64,000 bases of DNA from Heracleum sosnowskyi (GCA_030848705.1 CM061236.1:62205481-62269480); one strand, 5' to 3'. Shown: positions 32,709-45,900, counted from the first letter of the stretch. Made by a program: numbers and translations. Notes: generated from the letters alone by a model not told the origin.

Positions 32709-35700
32709 ATGGCACCCAAATCTCAAACAGTATCATCCTCAATTCCTTTGACCATTCCCAAAGAAACAAACCTACTCTCAATACCCTCAGAGGCGGAGGC
32801 AAACCCTAGGTAAAAGTTTTTTGTACGGTTCTTAAACACCTCCTACCTCCGCCAAGCCTTGACCCTTAATCCCACTTTGTATGTCGATGTATTGGAAGGG
32901 TTCTGGAGAACGATGTTAGTTGCAACAATGGCAAAGGAGGATGGGACTTCGTTTCAGGAAGTGAGTTGCACAATTGGGGGCAAGTCCTTCCAGTTTGGGG
33001 AGAAGGAGATTAACGAGGCCCTGGGGTTCAAGGTTGAGGGCCATGATACTGAAGCTAGTGATAGTGAGATGGTCGCCTTCCTGGATTTCATCAAGTATGC
33101 AGATGAAATTGACATGGCAAAGTTGAACAAGAAGCATGTCAGGAGGGAGTGGTCGTTTCTTTTTGATACACTCCAAAAGGTGTTCCTATGCAGGAAGACA
33201 GGATGGGACCACATCAGTCACATCACTGTGAAGCTGGCCTATTCCCTAGCCCACAATCAGGAGATAAACGTTGGAGCAATATTCCTCAAGGAATTGGCTC
33301 AAAGGCTAGGGAGGACAGTCTGTGGTAGAGGTAATGAAATCTTTTATCCTCGTTTCCTTCAATGTATTTTAAATTATCTCGATTCTAATATACATGAACT
33401 AGAGGGTACAGATAAAAACAAAATGGCTTATTCCAAGTCTATGTCCAAGATTCTATTTGGGTCATTGGACACAAGGAATCAAGTTGATGTGATTCTAAGT
33501 GTGACCAAGCATATGCAGGACACATTTGAATCATATCAACTTGCTAAGCCAATATACCATGAGCCTTCCTGAACATGGGAGGCTAAGACTGATGGAGCCA
33601 CACAGTCTAACCCCAGCCTTCCCATCCCATCCAGTAACCCTACTGCAAACAACACTTTAGAAGTTAGGGAGCCAAGTGCATCAATCTCTCAAAAGGTTGG
33701 TGTTACTAAAAAGAAGACCAAGAAGAGACCCCTTGCAATTGTAAATTAAACTGTAGAGATAGAAAGTGAGAATCCTGAGTCACCTCTCACCAGACAAAGC
33801 AAGAAATCAAAATCCAAACCTACCACTGAATCCTCCCAACAAGATTCAGATGTGGAAAAAGGGGTACACCTGTTACTGTCAATGGCCTCTCAACAGGGCA
33901 TTGGCATTGAAAAGAGCAGCCTCCCCACTGCAACATGTACAGAGTCTGCACAGGGTCAAGAACTCACTCTTGACCCAAGTGGAAATAAGGGTGTACTAAC
34001 ACAGAGTGGAGAGCACATCATTGTTGAAACTCCTCTTATTTCTCAGGGGGAGTTGCTAAAATCCAATCTAAACCCCACTCCTCTCTCAGATTCTTCCATA
34101 AAAATTTCTTCTGCACAAGAGAGTCATTCTAATGACAATCTTGCTCTTGATCAATCACAATCCACTCCTGTGATTGAGCCAATTTCAAGTGACATGGTGC
34201 TTGACACTGTGCTCACCACCCAGGAACCACATCCAGTTGGTCAGGGAATGCATGCTAGGGCATATCCTAATGACACCAACACAAAAATAGAGGATTCACC
34301 AGTTATTACTGGAGACTCTATGCCAGACTCTCCATTCCTTATGGACATGGAAATGCCTTCACAGGCACATGGAGATGATGTTGTCACTCATCTCATTTCA
34401 ATGGGGACAACATTAGACTCCACAGTCATTCCAAGACTGGAGGAAACTCACTCAACCATCCCCCATGAGGTGCCTAGCACCAGCTCTCACTTGGCTCAGA
34501 CCACATTTTCTGAATGGCTGAAACCTGTGCAACATGACAAGGCTTCAGGATCATCCTCTGTGCCACCACAATTGACGAAAGAAGAGTTAAAAGATCTTCA
34601 TGTGGCACAGATTGATGAGATCTCTAGGATTGCTCAACATCTCCTCACTGCAAACCTCCCAAATGCTGACTATGAGGCTATTCTTCTCACTCACAAGGAG
34701 GATGTTGAAGCACAGCAAGACAAAATTGTGGATGAAGCCCAGCAAGCTGGAAATGTGGATGCTTGGCTGGATGGCAAAAGGTCTGTAAAGCTCAAGGAGG
34801 CTCTAGCTTTTCTCAGGGAGGACTATCTTACAGCCTTGGGGTCAAATGCCAAAGGTCTCTCTCCTGCTGAAATCTATGATGCAGTCAATGATGTCTACAG
34901 GAGCCAACTTAAAGCTATGCATTTTCTTGGGAAAGGTCTTCAGTCAGAAATATCCACCATTCAGGAAGAAACATCTCATTCTGTTGCTCAGCTCAAGAAC
35001 TGTTTTCTTTCAGACTTTCCCAAGGTAGATGGCATTCTTAAGGAGGTCCAGAAAACTGCCTCCAATGTCACCAAGATGGACTGCACCCTAGCTATGGTTT
35101 CAGATAATATAAAGAAGCTTTCTACCAAGCTAGACAATCAGGTGCAGGCCAACATCAACTCCAACTCCATGCTTACAGTACTCTGGAAGAATCAGTATGG
35201 GAACAAGCTTGTTGATGAGGTTCCCATCTCTGATATCTCAAAGTTTGAATTCTCCAAGCTCAAGGATCAATCCCTCAACTCCTTCAAATCTCAACAACTT
35301 TTCTCCAAGGTGGAAAGCTTGGAAAGAGAGGTAGTTTATCTCAAAACAGAAAACAAAGGACTATCTCACTCCTTGGAGCAGCTTAATGCTAAGATGGATG
35401 ATCAAACCAACTCCACTTCTAATATCTTGTTGGTGCAACAACAAATGATGACTTCAATGATGAGACACATGAACCTGCCTATCCCTGGAGAAGCTCAAGA
35501 CATCTTGTCTGATTCCAAGCCTAAGGGGGAGAAAGAAAAGGAGGTCATTCTAGAAAAGAGAGGGAGAGTACCTGCCAAGCAGCAAAAGCTTAAGGGCAGA
35601 CTCACTGAAGAAACCATAAAGCCAATCATACTTCCCTCTGTAGAGGTCACCAGTGCTCAAGGTCAAAGAAGTACAGTCACAACCACCTTCTATCCATCCA

Positions 35701-37247
35701 CCATGCCAAAGGACATCTCAGCTCCACAACCTACTTCAAGTGCCAAACCAATCAAAGCCACAATTATTACTAAGGCCAAGCTACAGGAAGTTGCAAATTC
35801 AAACATCTATCATGATGAGGCCTTCCTGGAGTTTCTGAAAGCTATCTACAGCAATGCTCAAGAAGATGCAAGGGTCTACAGAGAAAAGATCAAGGAAAGC
35901 ATCAAGTACTTCACTGTGGCAGTAAGGAAAATCAAGGATGTCCATCTAAGAGAAGTTATAATGGTGAGCAAGGACAACTGCTTGTGGCATCTATCATTTC
36001 AAACTCTGGAGAAACTGAGATTTACTGAGCTGTCAATAATTCTGGATTTGATTGAAAAGCATGGGGAAAACAACAAGAGTCTACATGATGACTTGAAGAT
36101 AGACCAATATCAAAGATTGCCTGAGGTTATCTCCAAGCCAAGGACAATAATCTTCCAAAGTCTATCTCAAGACAGCAGTATTGACCAACTGGTGATTCCC
36201 TCAGACTTATCAATAAAGAACAATGCTAGAATCAACCAGGCGTTGCAGATGCTGAGATCCAAGAAAGGAGTTAGGACAGCTGAAGAGCTTGAGATGATTC
36301 ACACTCTACAATCCTTCTTGATTCATGGAGTCATTCCTGAGTCACTCAAAGAAAAGAGCAAGAAGAAAGATGGTGAGGACGATGAGGATAAGACTTATAA
36401 GAGGAGAAGTAATTCTAGGAGCAATAAGGATGGAGGTAGTGAGAACAGCAAGAGCAAAACATCTAAGAAATCCAAAGATGCTGATGATGACAAGAGGGAC
36501 TCCAAGGGAACAAAGGAAACTGTCAAGAGAACAAGAAGTGGAATCCATCAAGTCAGGGACATTGCTAGCAGTGCCTTAACCACAACACAAGACTCTATGT
36601 CTAGGGTGGGTACTGTTAGTAATGATCCTCTAAAATCCTTATCCAAGACTTCTGAACCTGATTTAACACAGAAGACAGTTGAAGCCACAAAGGAAAAATC
36701 AAGAAAACACTTCCACAAAGTCACAGCTAGTGGAGTGTTACAGTGGATGAAAGGAAAAGGAGTGAAGCTACTTCCAAGTGATGTGGCACTGAAGACTAAT
36801 TATCCCTGCTCCAGCAAGCTACCTCAAGTGAAACATTTGAAGATCAAGAGTGTAGCCAGAAGGAAAAGGATAACAAAGAAGAATGGAGTAATCACTAATG
36901 TAGTAGGGATCAAAGTGCTTCCTCTGGATGAAGACTATGATGAAGATGCCCTAGCATTTTTGAGGGCTCAAAGAATCTTTTAAGTCAAAGTGAAGAAAAA
37001 ATCATCATGAGATCAAATACACTGATGGAAGGGAGAAAGAGATGAAGCAAGGCAGCTGGCAATATTTTCCAATCTATGAACTTGAAAGAATAAATGCCTT
37101 ATTGAACTTTGAAGAAAAGGAAGAGAGGATGTGGAAAATAGAGATTGCTAGATTCATGAAGATGCACTCTGACTATGAAGAAAATCTAAAGAAGCTAAAT
37201 GAAGAGAAGAGGTGTCAGAAAGAAAAGGAGATGGCTGAGATGGAAGA
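32709..37247 (+). pseudogene. Element A ORF2 (non-enzymatic Sirevirus second ORF), broken
   Basis: This frame of roughly 1600 codons lies after pol. An N-terminal alpha-beta region (YVDVLEGFWRT...CTIGGKSFQFGEKEINEALGF) resembles the so-called putative plant transposon protein domain. A long Ser/Thr/Pro-rich middle follows, then heptad-rich coiled coils (about 34600-35450), a conserved helical block (about 35760-36330), a Lys/Arg/Ser-rich tract (about 36350-36560) and a charged C-terminal helix. I see no signal peptide or membrane segment, so an envelope role is not supported. Breaks: TAA just after 32811, TGA at 33570-33572, TAA near 33748, TAA at 36981-36983, a frameshift before 37042, then the D insertion at 37248. 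PPT-like GGGGGAG occurs at 34046 and 35525. Confidence 0.85.
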
Positions 37248-37850
37248 TGTTGCCCAGTAAATAACAATTATAGAAGGGGGGTTGAATACAATTGTATAAG
37301 ATTCTCGACTTTATATAACACAAATATGAAAGATCAATAACAATAACAATAACAGCTTTATTAACTTTGATATAAAACTGTTACAAACTCTCTTAAGAAA
37401 TTCTGATGTTCTTAAGAGCTGCTAGCTTACAAAAACTCTCTCAAGAAATTCTGTTCTTAAGAGCTTCTATCCGATTATGTTCTCTCTCTCTGATGAATAC
37501 ATAAATCGAAACCAAAACTGTGTTTATATAGTGCACACAGCTTCTCTATCAATAATAAGATAAGTCCTAATCATAACAAAGATAGAAACATATCTTTAAT
37601 CGATAGCTGCATTCTACAAACCAGGAACAAACTTCCATGTTTATCTAGACTCCAAATATAACTCGAAGTAGGAATCCTGATCAGCTTCAAGTCCTGATGA
37701 TCAAACCTGATCATAGTCTGAGTAGGAATCCTGATGATCAATAAGATACTGACGCTTGATCAAATACTGATGACCATGCAATACTGATGACGTCAGCAAT
37801 CCTGATCAGTTGAGTCTAGCTTCTGACGATCATTGAATTCTGATCTAACA
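37248..37850 (-). repeat. Element D 3' LTR
   Basis: On the minus strand it reads TGTTAGATCAG to TTTACTGGGCAACA, 603 bp. It contains TATATAA (37524-37530, minus), a CT-rich run, a C-tract shown here as GGGGGG near 37276, and a cluster of the D words AATCCTGATGA and AATACTGATGA (37670-37810). Confidence 0.96.
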
Positions 37851-37860
37851 ATCTCCCCCA
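37851..37860 (-). other. Element D polypurine tract
   Basis: TGGGGGAGAT on the minus strand abuts the 3' LTR and would be the primer for plus-strand DNA synthesis. It shares the GGGGGAGAT core with A and B. Confidence 0.85.
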
Positions 37861-37982
37861 ATCTCATACTTTGTGAAATAAAGTATAGATTCCAAATATT
37901 CAATGATGTCAAAAACATGTATCAAAATGTACGAGTATCTTCAGAAACAACTTATCTGTTTAAGCTTTGTGATAGAACAGAT

Positions 37983-40900
37983 TCATCCAAGAATTTGAAT
38001 CAGTCTTTCCTTAAGATTTCTGAGTTCTTCATCTTCCTCATTAATCTGGTAGATAGCTGCTCTGAGATTCTGTATGGAGTTTCTCTGTAGACTGTGCTCT
38101 TCAAGCAAAAGATAAGCAATTTCCTTCCCATCAGGATTGAGAGAAAGATGAGTCATGCCAAAATTTACTTCTTTAACAGCAGTACCCCTTTGCATTTCCA
38201 CATCCTGACCTCTTTGATTTAAGTACATGGGAGTATAATTACCATTGAAATTACTGTTTCCATCTAGTCTTCTTCTTATAGTTGACAAAATCATGTCACT
38301 CCATTCTTTGTACACTTGGTTCTTCCATCTTAACAGATAATGAACATATTTCAGTTCCTGTGTAGTTTTCATCAGCAGATCTTGAATAGATAGAATCTTC
38401 ACACTACCATCTTTCATGAAGTACAGAAGCTTTTCTTTCTTTTCAAAACCATCATGACAATCTATAACTATATCAACAGCTAATAAATTGTTCAGGTTTT
38501 CAGAAGTTAAAGTACCTCCAATTTCTGTCAAGGAGTAAGGATCAACATATGACATATTCAGATATTCACCATCTCTGTGTCCAATACCTCCTCTTGAATT
38601 ACTTGACAATTGCTTCAGATTTGAAAACATCTTTAACCAGAGTGTTTTTGATCTAGTCATATCAGACAAATCAACAACACTTGAAGCGCTTGTAATAATT
38701 CCACCAGACTGAAAATTGATAGGTGTATCACAACTTAATGTGCTAATATGTTTCCACTTCTTGTCCTTTTCCTTTTCAAAGGCATAGCTTCTTTCCAGCG
38801 AAGATTCTTGTCTGCTTGAGTTTCTCCATTTTCTTTCATTTGAAACTTTAAGCCTTTGTAGATAGAGATTAAAATCTTCATTTGTTCTTCTTGTAATATC
38901 TCTTCTTCTGGCTTCTTCTTCTTCATCTACTTCTTTGTTGTGACAATCAACAACAGTAGATAAGATTATCAAATCAACCTCTTGCAGAATTTCAGATTCG
39001 TCAGGATCTTGAATATTGTCAGGATTAGAATCTTCAATTTGATTTGTATTGCTGAGAGTTGATTTTCTTGATTTTCTTCTCAATTCAGGTTCTTCTTCAA
39101 CAAATTCCTTGTCTTCTTTCTCCATGATATCTTTGATAACAGGATCTATTAGATTTTGTGAAGCTTCAGGAATTTCTTCAATTCTTAACCCTCTAGACCT
39201 TGTCTGTCTAGGTACTGTTTGAGTTGAAGAACCTCTTCTATTTCTTCTAGCACCTCTCCTACCTCTGCTTCCTCTACCTCTAGCAGGAGCAGTATAGCTT
39301 TCCATTGTCTCTCTTTGTAGTCTCAAGAATTCTTCATGTGAGAGATCTGGATATTCTTCACTTGCTGTAGAGAGTGCTTTTCTTGCATATAATTGTTGAA
39401 CTCTTTTATCAGTGTGATATAGAGTAACAATTCTGCCGTCTTTTGTAGAAAACTTATGGAATAAATTTGATGCATCTTCAGGATTATCAATAATCACATC
39501 TTCATCACCTTCAGGAATTGTAGCAAGAATGTGTCCATGACCAGGTGTCAGGATTTGATCTTCCGTCAGGATCTGAGATTGCACCAATGTTCTTACTGTC
39601 TTAACTCCAGAATCAGAAACATGAGTTGACCGCGTAGTTTGACTTTGAGAAGTTTGAATTGTAGACTTCAAAACCGCAGTATCAGAGGTTTCTCCTTGTA
39701 TCACTTTGTCACCACCATCATCTCCAGTATCATCATCATTATTTCTTAATACTAGATCAGGTGTACATTTTGTCTGAATAACCTTCTCCCCCTTTTTGAC
39801 ATCAGGATTTGACAATAATTGCAAAATTAAGGAAAGAGAGGCTTGAATTTCAGTTACCTTAGTATCCAGAGAATCAATTCTTTGTTTGATGGAGGTTTGT
39901 TCTGAAACAACAGATTTCACTTGGGATTCCACTACCCTTAGTTGAAAAGTAGTAGGCACCTTTGTAAAATTATTAAAGATATCAGTCCTCACTTTTTCAG
40001 TTGAACCCTTGATAGAATCAATCTCACTTTTCAGACTTTTGGATAACAGAGTTGTAGCCTTCAGATGATTCTTCAAGTCTTGATTCTCTATAGACTTCAC
40101 TGCATTATAGGCATGTTCAATAGCAGAAGAAAAACTGATAGATTCATCAGAAATGTGCCATGAATTGTTCCATTCATTCTGTCTAAATGCCTCTGCAGGA
40201 TCAAAGGAAGGAGTAGAAAAATCTTGTCTCTGATCTTTCCCAGTGAAAGCTTTTCCAGCCATATACGTACTTGATGAACCAAAATTAGTTCCAAGACTAA
40301 TCTTGAGTGCTGTAGCAAGCTGTTCCTTCTCTTTTCTATTCTCATTATCATCATCACTATCATCATCAGAATTATCATCATCAGAACCATGAGATTTATC
40401 AGGATCAGGAATTGCAATACCTTTCAGTTTATCCTGTGATTCTGAGATAGGATGATCTATTGGTCTTGAACGAAGTGGCTGTATCAAAATAGGTTCATTA
40501 TCAGGAGCACCACTAGCGTCAGGATGAACATCGTCAGGATTTGATATGCTTGCATCAGTATTTGCTACCAATGGTTCTTGTGGAGCTTGAGGTTCAGAAG
40601 CTGCTTCAACACTTTGAGCTAAAGGTTCTTGTGTGCTTCCCTCATTGACAATGTTCTCGACCAATCTTTCAACAGAAGCTGTAGCTTTGCCTGCATCTTC
40701 ACTTTGAGAAGATGGTTCTTGTGTAGCTGGAATGTTGATGTCTTCATTCTCCCTTTGAGAAAATGTTTCTTGTGTGACCATTCCACTAGCTAAGCCTTCA
40801 CCCAAACTTTGATTGAGTGGTTCTTGTGTGGCAGGATCACCAGTAGCTGCTGAATTACTCTGAAATTCAGGTTCTTGTGGGCTTGATCCTTTCAGCTTCT

Positions 40901-41582
40901 TCTGTCTCTGATAGACTAACTCTTCTGCATTCCTCTTTTTCTTTGATGTAGATGTAAGACCAACCAAGGAAGCAGTTGTAGAAACCTTCTCCCAAGAAAT
41001 TTCTCTAATGTGAGATGGAGAGGCTGGAGAGTCTGATATAGAGACAACTTTTGTTGCTGCATCAGGAATACTAACATCAGGATTTGATGTCTGAATATCA
41101 GTATCCTTCATTTGCACTGTCAAAGGAATATGATACCTGCTCTTTGATAATTTCCTTGTCTTTTGTGGTTTTGATGAAGGTACCACAGCTTTAGTAGCAG
41201 TATCAGCAACTTCCTTGTTCATATTCATCACAGAGGATATAGGTAAGTCATCCTCTGAATCACTTTCATCAATCAACCTTAACTTCCTTTTCACAGGAAC
41301 ATTCTTAACAACCTTATCAGCTTTCTTGACCAGGACCCCTTGTACACCCCCTTGTATCTTCTTTTTAGTGAGTGGTGTAGAGGAAAAATCCTTTGAACCT
41401 GATTGCCTTCCAGACACATCAGTTCTAGCTGATTTCTTTGATTTTACAACTAAAGTCTTTTGAGAGACAGTAGAGGTGGTTGTTAACTGTTTAGACTATT
41501 TAGGTTGCATGCTTGTGTCAGGAACAAGGTGGGTTGGTCCTTGTACCATAGCATTAGAAAGTAGTCCATAACGAGTAGGCAT
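37983..41582 (-). pseudogene. Element D ORF2 (coiled-coil, RNA-binding-like), one nonsense codon
   Basis: The frame starts at ATG (41582-41580) or a little upstream in an open run from about 41698. It meets TAG at 41496-41498 and is then open for about 1170 codons to 37983. The middle repeats NPD/SNPD and QEPL/SQ motifs. Heptad-rich helices (about 39800-40170, including QRIDSLDTKVTEIQASL) look coiled coil. A basic RG-rich patch (GRGSRGRRGARRNRR, about 39240-39290) suggests nucleic-acid binding. The C-terminal third is charged and helical. There is no membrane segment or signal peptide. The N-terminal globular domain of A and C is missing; its place is taken by the oppositely oriented gene at 41978-42397. 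Confidence 0.75.
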
Positions 41583-41876
41583 TTTCTGATGTAAGAAAAA
41601 CCTAACCTCATCAGGAATAAAAGCATTTCCGCACAAAATATTTTGCCATATCAGGATTGAAAAAAAATATTCAATAAGATTAAAATAAAATTTTATTTAA
41701 GAAAACAAAATTTATTTTAACAATCCTGAATAGCGTTTTGGTTTAAGAAAAATAACCAAATTAATGGTCATAGAATTAAAACACACTTACCAGCAAACGA
41801 GGCAAAAATATTTATGGAAAACCGAACCGTCTCATCGAGATTGTAGAAATGACCTGCACCCTTAATTCACATTCTC

Positions 41877-41884
41877 TATAAAAG
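41877..41884 (+). promoter_or_regulatory. TATA box of the antisense gene in element D
   Basis: TATAAAAG lies 101 bp upstream of the ATG at 41978. It is followed by an A-rich then CT-rich leader ending CTTTGTTTTTCA before ATGGC. Spacing and leader composition match those before ORF2 in A2 and C. Confidence 0.55.
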
Positions 41885-41977
41885 AGAACTGTTAAGCATA
41901 ATCATCATATATCTATTAAAACACAAACCCTCTCCAGAGAAAAACTTACGAAAACCTTTCACCTTCTTTGTTTTTCA

Positions 41978-42397
41978 ATGGCTGCCAACAATCAAAACAA
42001 CATACCTGATGAAGAACTTGATATAATTTGGCAACAAATGGATGAGGCTCTAGCAGAGATTGCAGAGCAAGAGGGACCTCAGCCTATTCCTGATCCACAG
42101 GAGCATCATGCTTTTGTGAATGCGATGGCTGATGTGCTTCTTCATAACTTCCATCAGGCAAATCCTGATTGGAATCCTCTTGAAAATCTCATCGTTGTCA
42201 ATGAAGAGGATGAAGACGATTGGGATGATGAAGAGGATGAGGATGAAGATGATGAAGAGCTCGTCCGAGAGCTTGAGAAACGTAAGAAGAGAGTCCGTGA
42301 TGCTTGTATGTCATGCAAGTTGGAGGCACGGAGGCGTCCCGGTGGTCACGGTGACGATCCGCCTTCAAGTAAATCAGCTCCTCTTCTTGTCTCTTAA
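41978..42397 (+). CDS. Antisense gene inside element D: acidic 139-aa protein of unknown function
   Basis: The frame opposes all other D genes. It starts CAATGGCTGCC, a good plant start context, 101 bp after TATAAAAG. Residues 1-70 are predicted helical and acidic (DEELDIIWQQMDEALAEIAE). Residues about 72-90 are an Asp/Glu run. The C-terminal part is basic (EKRKKRVRDACMSCKLEARRR) with a CxxC pair and a Gly/Ser/Pro tail. There is no signal peptide or membrane segment. The 3' flank has AATGAA-type polyadenylation-like signals (about 42576). The gene's own sense strand carries the D word (AATCCTGATTGG encoding NPDW). I do not recognise the protein. It could be a captured host fragment or a regulatory antisense ORF as known from some Ty3/gypsy elements. 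Confidence 0.6.
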   Translation: MAANNQNNIPDEELDIIWQQMDEALAEIAEQEGPQPIPDPQEHHAFVNAMADVLLHNFHQANPDWNPLENLIVVNEEDEDDWDDEEDEDEDDEELVRELEKRKKRVRDACMSCKLEARRRPGGHGDDPPSSKSAPLLVS

Positions 42398-42952
42398 GGA
42401 TGGAACAAGAGACCTTCCAGTTCTGATGAACTGTGAAGCTGCTCAGGAGCATTCATGCTAATTTGCAGGGCACGTGTTCATGCTTATCTGTAAAGCACGA
42501 GTTCCTGAGTAGAAAATAGACTAGGAAAACAAATATGTAATTTCCATATTTCATGTGTAATGTATCTTCAAGTATTAATGAAATTTGTCTATTTTCTCAA
42601 TTGTTTACTTCCTGTACTTGTCTGCAAAATTTGTTAGTAACACTCAAAGTGATATAGAGATGATAAATAATAAACTCTGTTAATAATGAAATTGAAATTG
42701 ATAATTAAGACTGAAAACTTAATCAAAGACTAAGTAATAATCTAATTGTCTAGAGTTTACCAGGAGTGTTGATGACAAATTAGCATAGAACCTCTGGTTT
42801 TCATACCAGCTTCAAACATCTGAGCATCAGGATTTGACCAGTGGACTTCCTGTCAGGATTGAGTCCTATCAGGATTTGATCAAAGATACATACCTTTCTG
42901 AATAACCATCAGGATTTGACAGTTATCAGGATTTCCTCTCTGTAGCTTTTCC
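42398..42952 (-). other. Element D spacer after pol; 3' flank of the antisense gene
   Basis: This holds the presumed 3' UTR of the antisense gene (AATGAAATTTGTC near 42576). Between 42800 and 42935 there are five or six plus-strand copies of TCAGGATTTGA or TCAGGATT, the D word. I found no other gene. Confidence 0.6.
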
Positions 42953-45900
42953 TCAGAAATTCTCAAAATTCATCATTCCAAGTTCATTCACCAACTTATT
43001 GAAAGTAGCTTCAGGTAGTGGCTTGGTGAATATATCAGCTAGTTGTTGATCAGTAGGAACAAAGTGAAGTTCAATTGTTCCTTGGAGAACCTGTTCTCTT
43101 ATAAAGTGATATCTGATACTTATGTGTTTAGTAAGAGAATGCTGAACTAGATTTCCTGTCATTGCAATAGCACTTTGGTTATCACAATAAATAGGGATTT
43201 TTGAGTATGACAGGCCATAATCTAACAACTGATTTCTCATCCACATTATCTGAGCACAACAACTTCCTGCAGCAATGTACTCAGCTTCTGCAGTTGAAGT
43301 GGAAATAGATTTCTGCTTTTTACTGAACCATGAAACTAGTCTTCCACCCAAAAACTGACAACTTCCTGAAGTACTTTTCCTGTCTATTTTGCATCCTGCA
43401 AAATCAGCATCTGAATAACCACACAACCCAAAATCTGATTCCCTTGCATACCAAAGGCCAAGTGAAGGAGTGCCTTTGAGATATCTGAAAATTCTTTTGA
43501 CTGCAATCAGATGTGGTTCTCTAGGTTTTGCTTGAAATCTTGCACACAGACAGGTTGCAAACATGATATCTGGTCTACTTGCAGTGAGATACAATAAAGA
43601 GCCAATCATTCCTCTGTAGTGAGTTACATCTACCTCTTCACCGTGATCAGGATCAAGTTTGGTAGCTGTAGCTATGGGAGTTGAAGCAGGAGTACTGTCT
43701 TGCATGTTAAACCTTGTCAGTAAATTCCTTGTGTATTTAGACTGATTAATAAAAATCCCTTCATCAGTCTGTTTAACTTGAAGACCCAGAAAGTAACTCA
43801 TTTCTCCCATCATGCTCATTTGATATCTTGACTGCATAAGCTTGGAAAACTTTTCACACAGCTTATTGTTTGTTGACCCAAAAATGATATCATCAACATA
43901 AATCTGAACTAACAGCAACTCCTTACCATGATTCAAATAAAATAGAGTTTTATCAATTGCACCTCTTTTGAATCCACTTTCCAGTAAGAATTGAGCTAAG
44001 GTTTCATACCATGCTCTTGGAGCTTGCTTTAGTCCATAAAGTGCCTTATCCAGTCTGTAGACATGATCTGGATATTTAGGATCAATGAAACCAGGAGGTT
44101 GTTCAACATAAACTTCTTCCTCCAGTTCACCATTTAAGAAAGCACTTTTAACATCCATCTGGAAAACCTTGAATTTCTTATGTGCTGCATAAGCAAGAAA
44201 TATCCTGATGGCTTCTAGTCTTGCAACAGGAGCAAAAGTTTCATCATAGTCAATTCCCTCTTGTTGGGAATACCCCTTTGCAACTAGCCTTGCTTTGTTT
44301 CTGATTATTACTCCATCAGAATCAGTCTTGTTCTTGAAAATCCACTTTGTACCAACTATTGATCTATTCTTTGGTCTTGGTACCAGTTTCCAGACTTCAT
44401 TCCTTTCAAATTCATTCAGTTCTTCTTGCATTGCAGTAACCCAATCAGCATCTTTAAGTGCATCTTCAACTTTCTTAGGCTCCTCCTTGGATAGAAAGTT
44501 ATTATATAGACATTCATTCTGAGTTGCACTTCTTGTTTGAACACCTGCATCAGGATCTCCAATTATCAAATCAGGAGTATGATCTTTTGTCCATTTCCTT
44601 GCTGGTGTCAAATTGTTTCTTGAAGTAGATGCTCCCCCTGGATTGGTGTTATCTTGATTGAAAGAATTTGCTTGAGATGAAGCTCTTCCTGAGTTATTGC
44701 TATGTCCTCCTGATGTGTTGTCAGGATCATCACTTGAATCAGTATCTGAAGAATTCTGTCCTGATGATTGAGTTGACTCTGAACTTGTAGTTGAATGCCG
44801 TTGCTCCCCCTCAACATTAGCACTACTAGTTGTATCACTGTTGTTTGCATCATCAGTATTAGCACCATCAGTACCTGGTGAGTCATCAGGATTTGGTGAC
44901 CCGTCAGTACTGGATGAATGGACAGCTTCTGATTCACTTTCTTCAGGTTCCTTGGAAGCTTCATTTTCAAATAGTAATCTATCATGTGAGTCTTCAATGA
45001 TTCCAGTTATCTTCTTGTCATCAAAAGATACATGTATTGACTCCATGACAGTTCTTGTCCTCAAATTAAAAACTCTGAAGGCTCTTGATGTAGGATAACC
45101 TATGAATATTCCTTCATCAGCCTTTGTTTCAAATTTCCCTAGCTGTTCAGGATGAGTTCTGAGAACAAAACATTTACAGCCAAACACATGCAAATGCTTC
45201 AGACTTGGTTTCTTCTCTTTGAGTGACTGATAAGGAGTGACACCATGCCTGTTTATCAATGTGAGATTTTGTGTATAGCATGCTGTGTTGACTGCTTCTG
45301 CCCAGAAATATGTAGGTAATTTAGCTTCTTCCAACATAGTTCTGCCAGCTTCAATAAGAGTTCTATTCTTCCTTTCTACTACTCCATTTTGCTGAGGTGT
45401 GCCAGGAGCAGAGAATTGTTGAATGATTCCTTTTTATTTGCAGAACTCTTCCATCTTTGAATTCTTAAATTCAGTACCATTATCACTTCTCAGAATCTTG
45501 ACTTTGTACTTTGTGGTTGTCTCAATCATCCTCACATGATCCAACAGAACTTCAGGAGTTTCATCTTTTCTATGCAGAAAATACACCCAGGTGAATCTAG
45601 AATATTCATCAACAATTACAAGAGTGTACCTTTTCTTACTGATGGACATGATGTTGACTGGACCAAACAGATCAAGATGTAGCATGTGATATGGTTCTTC
45701 AATAGAGGATTCTGATTTACTCTGGAATGATGTCCTTCTTTGTTTTGCTTTCTGGCATGCATCACAGAGTCCATCAGGTGTATATAAGACATTAGGTAAT
45801 CCTCTTACTAATTCTTTCTTAACCAACTCATTGATGTTGCTGAAGTTGAGATGAGAAAGCTTCTTGTGCCAATTCCAACTTTCATCTACTGAAGCTTTAC

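Noticed and set aside
32709..37247. Envelope glycoprotein assignment for ORF2
   Set aside because: No signal peptide, membrane anchor, cysteine pattern or glycosylation-rich ectodomain was seen; the protein is coiled-coil and charged.
40097..40417. 106-codon Ile/Met/Leu-rich frame in D on the minus strand
   Set aside because: It is an alternate phase through the Asp/Ser-rich part of ORF2; the composition is dictated by GAT/ATG repeats.
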